Shown: positions 14,030-19,322 of the stretch, one piece after another
Position numbering within the stretch: position 1 is the first letter of the stretch
How the letters are laid out: the number at the start of each line of letters is the position of its first letter
Assembly: GCA_934149245.1 (NCBI GenBank)
Contig: CAKPER010000022.1
Coordinates: forward strand, 1 to 19,322
Length of the DNA stretch: 19,322 nt
Direction: 5' to 3'
Origin: an uncultured Bacilli bacterium
GTDB lineage: Bacteria; Bacillota_I; Bacilli_A; RF39; UBA660
Notes under the pieces: generated by a model
The model's input: the letters and a program-made list of their open reading frames with translations, nothing else
What the model was told of the DNA's origin: nothing
Databases searched by the model: none
Translations under genes and position numbers: made by a program

Positions 14030-16573
14030 ATGAAAATTAGTGAAGTAGATAGAAATAAACTAGCTCCTATGATGAGGCATTATGTAGAACTTAAAGATAA
14101 ATATAAGGATGTTATACTTATGTATCGTTTGGGAGATTTTTATGAGATGTTTTTTGAAGATGCTGAGGTTGTTAGTCATGATTTAGAGCTTACTTTAACA
14201 GCAAGAAATGCTGGTTTGGAAGAGAAAGTTCCTATGTGTGGAGTACCTCATCATTCTGTAGATATTTATATAGATAAACTAATTAAATTAGGATATAAAG
14301 TTGCTATTTGTGAACAGTTAGAAGATCCTAAGAAATCTAAAGGAATAGTAAAAAGAGATGTTACAGAGGTAATTTCTTCAGGTACAATTATTAATTCTAA
14401 TAGCTTAGAAGAAAAAGAAAATAATTATATTGGAAGTATTTATGATTACGAATATTGCTATGCTATTGTTTATGCTGATATAACAACTGGAGAGTTACAT
14501 GCTGAGATAATTAATCATGATATTAATAAATTGATAAATGAAGTAATATCTTTTGGACTTAAGGAGGTAATTGTTAATTCAGTTATTAGTCCTACTGTTA
14601 TAAAGACTTTGAAAGAGCAATATAGACTTACTGTTACTATATCTGATGCAATACTAGAGGATGATAATTATAAATTTTGCTATGATAGTATAACTGATTT
14701 GAGATATGTTACAGCTATTAATCATTTACTTTATTATTTAGTTGTTGAACAAAAAAGAACATTATCACATTTACAGAAGGTTATAATAAACGAGGATAAT
14801 AATTTTTTAAGAATGGATATTCATACTAAAAGAAATTTAGAGTTAACAGAAAGTTTGAGACTTCAAGATAGAAATTATTCTTTGTTATGGCTTTTAGATA
14901 ATACTAAGACAGCTATGGGGAGTAGAAAATTAAGACAATGGATAGAAACTCCTTTGGTAGAAAAGAAGAAAATAGATAAAAGATATAATATAGTTAGTAA
15001 ATTGATTGATGAATTTATTTTATGTGAAGATTTGAGAAAAAACTTATATGAAGTATATGACTTAGAAAGATTATCTGGTAGAATTGCTTTAGGGAATGCT
15101 AATGCTAGAGATTTAATTCAGTTAAAAAATTCTTTGAAAGTTTTACCAGTTATAAAGCAGATGTTAAAGGAAATTAACTTTTATTATGACATAGATACTT
15201 TGGATAGTTTATATAAACTTCTTGATAGTGCAATCTATGAGGAACCACCAATTACTTTAAAAGAGGGATATTTAATTAAAGAAGGATATTCGAAAAAGTT
15301 AGATGAGTTAAAATCTCTTAGAAGTAATGGTAAGGAGTTCATTAGTAAATTTGAAATTGAAGAACGTGAGAGAACAGGAATAAAGAATTTAAAAGTTGGA
15401 TTTAATAAAGTATTTGGCTATTATATAGAGGTTAGTAAAGGACAACTTAGTCAAGTTACTGATGATATGGGTTATATTAGAAAACAAACTTTGGCTAATT
15501 GTGAGAGATTTATTACTAATGTCTTAAAAGAAAAAGAAGATTTGATTTTATCATCTGAAGAGAAAATTATTAATTTAGAATATGAATTATTTATTGCAAT
15601 TAGAGATAAGATTAAGAAGTTTATTCCTAAACTTCAGAGAACAGCTAAGGCTATTAGTGAGGTTGATGTTCTTCAGAGTTTTGCTTTAGTAAGTGAGAAA
15701 TATAATTATGTTAGACCAACTTTAACCCTTGATCATAGTTTGAAACTTATTGATTCTAGACATCCTGTTGTTGAGAGGGTTATTAAAGATGATTATGTCG
15801 CTAATGATATAGTTATGGATAATGGAGTATCAACTTTCTTGATAACGGGACCTAATATGGCTGGTAAAAGTACTTATATGCGTCAGCTTGGTATTATTGT
15901 TATAATGGCTCAAATTGGTTGTTTTGTTCCAGCTAAAGAAGCTAAAATGCCAGTATTCGATCAGATATTTACAAGAATTGGAGCGTCAGATGATTTAGTT
16001 AGTGGTGAATCTACTTTTATGGTTGAAATGCTAGAGGCGGCAAATGCGATAAAAAATGCAACAAAGAATAGTTTGATACTTTTTGATGAGTTAGGTCGTG
16101 GAACAGCTACTTATGATGGTATGAGTCTGGCACAGGCTATATTAGAATATACACATGATATGATAGGATGTAAAACTTTGTTTTCTACGCATTATCATGA
16201 ACTTACTAGTTTAGAGAAAAACTTAAGGTATTTGAGAAATAAGCATGTATCAGCTACGGAAGAGGATGATAATATTATTTTCCTACATAAGGTATTAGAT
16301 GGTTCTGTTGATAAGAGTTATGGTATTAATGTTGCAAAATTGGCAGGATTACCAACAGAAGTCATAACAAGAGCATCTGAAATACTTGCAACTTATGAAG
16401 AAATGGATAATGATGATAATCGTAAAGAAATTTCAATTCAAACAAGTTTGCCTTTAGATATTATGTCTAAAAAAAGTGAAATAGAAGAAATATTAAGGAG
16501 TACTAATGTTTTGGAACTTAGTCCAATAAAGGCACTTAATTTGTTATATGAATTAAAGGAGAAACTTAAGTAA
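14030..16573 (+). CDS. mutS: DNA mismatch repair protein MutS
   Basis: MutS1, 847 residues, close to the 853-858 usual. It binds mismatches as a clamp and uses ATP to signal repair. The mismatch-reading motif is in GDFYEMFFEDAE, with Phe37-Tyr-Glu39. Connector, lever and clamp regions follow to about 560. The ATPase domain has Walker A TGPNMAGKST (about 606-615), GESTFMVEM, Walker B LILFDELGRGTATYDG (about 682-697) and the FSTHYHEL switch. The motif GTATYDG has Ala where GTSTYDG is more common, a conservative change. The start ATG 14030 follows AGGTGATGAAG. mutL, the usual partner directly downstream, is missing; a membrane protein overlaps the stop instead. cotE, its classical upstream neighbour in Bacillus, is 12 kb to the left. 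Confidence 0.96.
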   Translation: MKISEVDRNKLAPMMRHYVELKDKYKDVILMYRLGDFYEMFFEDAEVVSHDLELTLTARNAGLEEKVPMCGVPHHSVDIYIDKLIKLGYKVAICEQLEDPKKSKGIVKRDVTEVISSGTIINSNSLEEKENNYIGSIYDYEYCYAIVYADITTGELHAEIINHDINKLINEVISFGLKEVIVNSVISPTVIKTLKEQYRLTVTISDAILEDDNYKFCYDSITDLRYVTAINHLLYYLVVEQKRTLSHLQKVIINEDNNFLRMDIHTKRNLELTESLRLQDRNYSLLWLLDNTKTAMGSRKLRQWIETPLVEKKKIDKRYNIVSKLIDEFILCEDLRKNLYEVYDLERLSGRIALGNANARDLIQLKNSLKVLPVIKQMLKEINFYYDIDTLDSLYKLLDSAIYEEPPITLKEGYLIKEGYSKKLDELKSLRSNGKEFISKFEIEERERTGIKNLKVGFNKVFGYYIEVSKGQLSQVTDDMGYIRKQTLANCERFITNVLKEKEDLILSSEEKIINLEYELFIAIRDKIKKFIPKLQRTAKAISEVDVLQSFALVSEKYNYVRPTLTLDHSLKLIDSRHPVVERVIKDDYVANDIVMDNGVSTFLITGPNMAGKSTYMRQLGIIVIMAQIGCFVPAKEAKMPVFDQIFTRIGASDDLVSGESTFMVEMLEAANAIKNATKNSLILFDELGRGTATYDGMSLAQAILEYTHDMIGCKTLFSTHYHELTSLEKNLRYLRNKHVSATEEDDNIIFLHKVLDGSVDKSYGINVAKLAGLPTEVITRASEILATYEEMDNDDNRKEISIQTSLPLDIMSKKSEIEEILRSTNVLELSPIKALNLLYELKEKLK

Positions 16574-18519
16574 TGAAAAATAAAAAGAATAATAATAGTA
16601 TTAGTCTTAAAAAGATTTTAATAGTGTTTTTAATGACGATGGCATCAGGGGCGATTTTTGTTTTTAACTATTCACCAGTTAGTTCCCTGTCTTTTCAAAG
16701 CAGTAATGAAGTTTATAGATTATTGAATGAACTTAAAGAATCTATGACTAATTTTGATATATCACTTTTGTTTTTAACATTATTTATTGCTTACTTTTAT
16801 TATAAAGTGTTGGATTTAGAAAAGTTAAAACTAAGAGAAAAAATATATTTAGTTTTTGTTGCACTTGTTTTTAGCTGTATTAATATTATAGGTAAAAACT
16901 TATCTATTGATAATAGTTTAAGATCATTAACATCAACGAATGCCCAAATCGTTAAATCAGTTTTATTTATGTTAGGGTATACTTGTCTTAATTATGGAGC
17001 ACTTTTGTTTATTATGCACCTTATTCAAATGATTAGTAACAATAAAAATTCACGTGGTAATAATAAAAAAAATGATTCTAAAAGTAGGGGAGTTGTTAAG
17101 AAATTTTTAAATAAACATTATATTATTATTAGTGGTTTGGTAATATTATTATTGTGGATTCCTAAGATGATTATATATTATCCTGGTGTTGCTAGTGGTG
17201 ATACTGTTGATTCTTTAGCTCAGTTTTTTAATATTAAAAGTATGTGTTGGAGTGCTAGGGCTATAAATTTAGTGAATGATAATATTATTATTAATAAACA
17301 TCATTCTGTTTTTTTTACAATGTTATTTGGAATATTTGTGTCACTGGGTAAAGAAATCTATTCTTATAAATTAGGAATGTTTTTATTTATAATATTTCAG
17401 ACTATTTTGACTCTTATTGCATTTTTGTTTTTGATTAAGAGTATGAAGAAAAATAATATTCCTAGTCTTGTTATTGCGTTTTCTGTAATATTTATAGGTG
17501 GTTCTTCTATTATATCAAGTTATGTTATAGCGGCTATTAAAGATACTATTGGGGCTTGTTTTGTTTTGATTTACAATATATTATTGTTATCTATTATAGT
17601 CGATGGCGATAAATTCTTTAAAAATATTACTCAACAGATATTTTTTGCTTTTTCTTTATTGATAATTTTACTAATAAAAAGTAATAGTTTATTTATAGTT
17701 GGAGTATCTTCTTTTAGTTTACTAATTTATTTGTTTAAGAAGAGTAGGGAATGGATGAAAAAAATGATAATAGTATTACTTGTCCCTATTGGTATTTTTT
17801 TTGTTTATGACAAAGTAATTTTGCCTTATTTTGAGGTGACAGGTACTAATAAAAAAGAATCATATTCAATTCCTTTTATGCAAATATCTAGACTTGCTCA
17901 CAATAATGAAACTGCTATAACTGAAGAAGATCAAGAAATCATTGATAAAGTTTTAAGTTATAGTGCTGTTAAAAATTCTTATGATCCAGAGCTTGCTGAT
18001 GGAGTTAAAAATACTTTTAAAAAAGATGTAACAGATAAAGAGTTTAATGATTTTTGGAAAGTTTATTTTAAGTATTTGAAAAAGTATCCTCGAGTTTATG
18101 TCGCAGGTTTTGTTAATAGTACATATGCTTATATTTATCCAAATGCTGGTGAGACTAAAGGACTTTTAGAAATTGATTATAGAATTGGTGAAAAAACAAA
18201 ATTTAAATTAGTTAATCTTACAGAATTTTCAGATTTTAGATTAATAATGGAATGTTTTGATGAGATTAAAACTAAATTACCAATATTTAGTTTATTTAAT
18301 CATGTTGCATATTATGATTGGTTTTTATTATTAAGTATGATTTTAGTTATTATAAAAAAAAGATATAAATATTTAATTCCTATGATGAGTTTATTTGCAA
18401 TTTTTATTTCAAGTATGATTTCTCCAGTGAATGGTAGTTTTAGATATATATTGGCAATAGTATTTTGTATGCCTTTAATATTAAGCATAGACTTAATAAT
18501 GTTAAAAGAAAAAAAGTGA
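16573..18519 (+). CDS. polytopic membrane protein, DUF6020-like
   Basis: A 648-residue integral membrane protein with roughly 12-13 hydrophobic segments, the first at about residues 13-33. A soluble basic loop (about 155-180) separates the first four helices from the rest. After the fifth helix come YYPGVASGDTVDSLAQFF and, further on, NKHHSVFFTMLFG. To my recollection, the pattern YPG-x-S-x-D-S-x-x-Q followed by HHP/S is the signature of the DUF6020 family, membrane proteins with a GT-C glycosyltransferase-like look; a role in decorating envelope polymers is inference. A large extracytoplasmic part lies at about 420-570 (TGTNKKESYSIPFMQ, YVAGFVNSTYAYIYPN). ATG overlaps the mutS TAA by one base, with AAAGGAG at 16555-16561, so translation is probably coupled to mutS. 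No clear terminator follows. Confidence 0.75.
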   Translation: MKNKKNNNSISLKKILIVFLMTMASGAIFVFNYSPVSSLSFQSSNEVYRLLNELKESMTNFDISLLFLTLFIAYFYYKVLDLEKLKLREKIYLVFVALVFSCINIIGKNLSIDNSLRSLTSTNAQIVKSVLFMLGYTCLNYGALLFIMHLIQMISNNKNSRGNNKKNDSKSRGVVKKFLNKHYIIISGLVILLLWIPKMIIYYPGVASGDTVDSLAQFFNIKSMCWSARAINLVNDNIIINKHHSVFFTMLFGIFVSLGKEIYSYKLGMFLFIIFQTILTLIAFLFLIKSMKKNNIPSLVIAFSVIFIGGSSIISSYVIAAIKDTIGACFVLIYNILLLSIIVDGDKFFKNITQQIFFAFSLLIILLIKSNSLFIVGVSSFSLLIYLFKKSREWMKKMIIVLLVPIGIFFVYDKVILPYFEVTGTNKKESYSIPFMQISRLAHNNETAITEEDQEIIDKVLSYSAVKNSYDPELADGVKNTFKKDVTDKEFNDFWKVYFKYLKKYPRVYVAGFVNSTYAYIYPNAGETKGLLEIDYRIGEKTKFKLVNLTEFSDFRLIMECFDEIKTKLPIFSLFNHVAYYDWFLLLSMILVIIKKRYKYLIPMMSLFAIFISSMISPVNGSFRYILAIVFCMPLILSIDLIMLKEKK

Positions 18520-18572
18520 TAATAAATGGAAGTTTACATAATATATATTATAGGAACTAACAGAATAATATC

Positions 18573-18632
18573 TTTTTTCGTAAGTTTTCTTGTTTTTTCG
18601 TAAGTTTTCTTGTTTTTTCGTAAGTTTTCTTG
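18573..18632. repeat. three perfect tandem copies of a 20-bp unit
   Basis: TTTTTTCGTAAGTTTTCTTG occurs three times head to tail (18573-18592, 18593-18612, 18613-18632), followed by a degenerate start of a fourth. It lies in the 3' part of the rep pseudogene. As 20 is not a multiple of three, each copy changes the rep reading frame. Confidence 0.95.
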
Positions 18633-18816
18633 GGTTTTTTCTGACTTATAATCTATATTATAGTTATTACTGTCTATATAATTTCTAATATCACTTAAGT
18701 TATATATTTGGATATATAATGACTAACGGCCTCTATATTTTCGACTTTAGATACTGTCGTATAGCCTAATTTATAATTATCTAAGTTATATACCTTGTTT
18801 ATTGTTTTCTATTATA

Positions 18817-18852
18817 CTCTCCCCCCGTATATGGATTTATAGCAGGGGAGAG
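18817..18852. repeat. perfect 8-bp inverted repeat inside the rep remnant
   Basis: CTCTCCCC at 18817-18824 and GGGGAGAG at 18845-18852 form a GC-rich stem with a 20-nt loop, striking in otherwise AT-rich DNA. A hairpin in a rep gene may be part of an origin (nick site), but no nick sequence is recognised. Confidence 0.6.
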
Positions 18853-18996
18853 AGACCAATTTTTTACATCGGAGAAAACTCCGTGAAAGTGAATTCGTCC
18901 AGACTTATGTAGTTCTGGTATAATTAAGTATCTCATTTCTGGATTTCTTTTTCTTTGATAATCTAACCATGATTTAAGTTTTTTAGTTACTTTTTT

Positions 18997-19020
18997 AGTT
19001 GAGAATAGGAATTCTCAACT
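18997..19020. repeat. perfect 10-bp inverted repeat inside the rep remnant
   Basis: AGTTGAGAAT at 18997-19006 and ATTCTCAACT at 19011-19020 with a 4-nt loop AGGA. No T-run follows on either strand in the direction of transcription, so it is not an intrinsic terminator. Confidence 0.7.
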
Positions 19021-19177
19021 AATGTATTGTCAAAGGTTAAGGTTACAAATGAAATTGATAGTATTATTATATTTTTCTATTTCTTCTTGTGTGGAAGTGC
19101 CATTATGTATCACTTCCCTGCTCTTTTTATACAAATTATCCAAATACCTCAGAGTTAAAAATAAATTGTTAAATAAC

Positions 19178-19209
19178 GAAAAAACAACTAACTTAATTAG
19201 TTGCTTTTT
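19178..19209. terminator. bidirectional terminator
   Basis: CAACTAA at 19185-19191 and TTAGTTG at 19197-19203 form a stem with a 5-nt loop. An A-run precedes it (19179-19184) and a T-run follows (19205-19209), so it can stop transcripts from either side. On the - strand it ends the gene at the window edge before the rep remnant. Confidence 0.8.
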
Positions 19210-19220
19210 CTTCGCTATCT

Positions 19221-19239
19221 CCCCTACTTTCTTTAGGGG
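19221..19239. repeat. small GC-rich hairpin after the edge gene
   Basis: CCCCTA at 19221-19226 and TAGGGG at 19234-19239, loop 7 nt, six bases past the stop of the - strand gene. It may protect the mRNA end upstream of the terminator at 19178. Confidence 0.5.
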
Positions 19240-19244
19240 TAATT

Positions 19245-19322
19245 TTAATTAGCATTTCTTGATTGAATTTCAGCAATTTTGTCAAATACTTCTGATGCGT
19301 TTTGAGCATTAATTTCTGTATA
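19245..19322 (-). CDS. C-terminal end of an unknown gene (cut by window edge)
   Basis: The - strand is open from the right edge to a TAA at 19245-19247 and encodes 25 residues, ending ASEVFDKIAEIQSRNAN. The stretch has helical, coding-like composition and is followed by a hairpin and a terminator, as expected for a real gene end. It is too short to identify. It may belong to the same element as the rep remnant, or be the first chromosomal gene beyond it. Confidence 0.6.
   Translation of the reverse strand, partial: YTEINAQNASEVFDKIAEIQSRNAN

Larger units (their letters stand above)
18534..19165 (-). pseudogene. decayed rolling-circle (HUH) replication protein
   Basis: The - strand reads as a Rep protein broken by frameshifts. 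From the 5' side: LRYLDNLYKKSREVIHNG (about 19150); then, in a new frame, motif I FVTLTFD (19029-19049); then KVTKKLKSWLDYQRKRN; then MRYLIIPELHKSGRIHFHG, with the metal-binding HxH at 18883-18891; then NPYTGGEYNRK. After another shift come NLDNYKLGYTTVSKVEN and the catalytic-tyrosine motif YISKYIT (18698-18718), ending in a stop. Beyond lie EKRYYSVSS-like codons and the 20-bp repeats. The order FVTLTFD / HUH / YxxKY is that of HUH endonuclease Reps of small phages and plasmids (ORF2/G2P-like). Shifts fall at A-runs near 18991-18996 and 18804-18808. Decay is more likely than sequencing error, because neighbouring A-rich genes are intact and an in-frame stop and repeat insertions are also present. 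Confidence 0.8.

Noticed and set aside
18538..18551. 14-bp palindrome ATAATATATATTAT after the membrane protein gene
   Set aside because: All A/T, without a U-tract; expected by chance in this composition.
18573..18632. 20-bp repeats considered as a CRISPR array
   Set aside because: The copies are directly contiguous with no spacers, and no cas gene is present.
18997..19020. Perfect hairpin considered as an intrinsic terminator
   Set aside because: On the + strand it is followed by AATGTATT and on the - strand by an A-run, so neither transcript would end in a U-tract.
19022..19252. 76-codon + strand ORF with hydrophobic, Cys- and Phe-rich translation
   Set aside because: It is antisense to the rep remnant and to the terminator, has no ribosome binding site, and its composition is what an antisense AT-rich frame gives.

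Overview
The window comes from a low-GC, spore-forming Firmicute that uses the standard bacterial code (TGA is a stop, Trp is TGG). CotE and GerE point to a Bacilli-type sporulation programme. The very AT-rich DNA and the MurD variant of clostridial type suggest an uncultured or gut-associated lineage rather than classical Bacillus; that placement is inference. All intact genes lie on the + strand. The - strand holds only a decayed replication gene and the tail of one gene at the right edge.

Left part (1-3.6 kb): a SirTM-like sirtuin, then a compact sporulation group. It contains the outer coat morphogen CotE with a TTG start, a lipoprotein, the SpoIIIAH channel protein away from the rest of the spoIIIA operon, and the late regulator GerE. 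A small surface protein with a sortase-like C-terminal tail follows.

Centre (3.7-8.4 kb): two tandem genes of about 2.3 kb from one sigma-A promoter. Each has a canonical prepilin leader and pilin helix fused to a long chain of cysteine-rich Ig-like repeats, and each ends in a different C-terminal domain. The first 489 bp of their pilin portions are almost identical, indicating recent duplication or gene conversion. This pair is the most unusual intact locus in the window: it looks like giant minor pilins or adhesins with exchangeable tips.

Right-centre (8.5-18.5 kb): housekeeping genes. These are aspS behind a leader hairpin, a small unknown gene, murD, greA and tig (greA with a textbook promoter, tig with a strong terminator), then mutS translationally coupled to a polytopic membrane protein resembling DUF6020. 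No mutL follows mutS.

Right edge (18.5-19.3 kb): this stretch looks intergenic but reads on the - strand as a frameshifted rolling-circle (HUH) replication protein, with FVTLTFD, HFHG and YISKY motifs recognisable across several frames. It carries three exact copies of a 20-bp repeat and several perfect hairpins. It is probably the remnant of a ssDNA phage or plasmid integrated next to the mutS operon.
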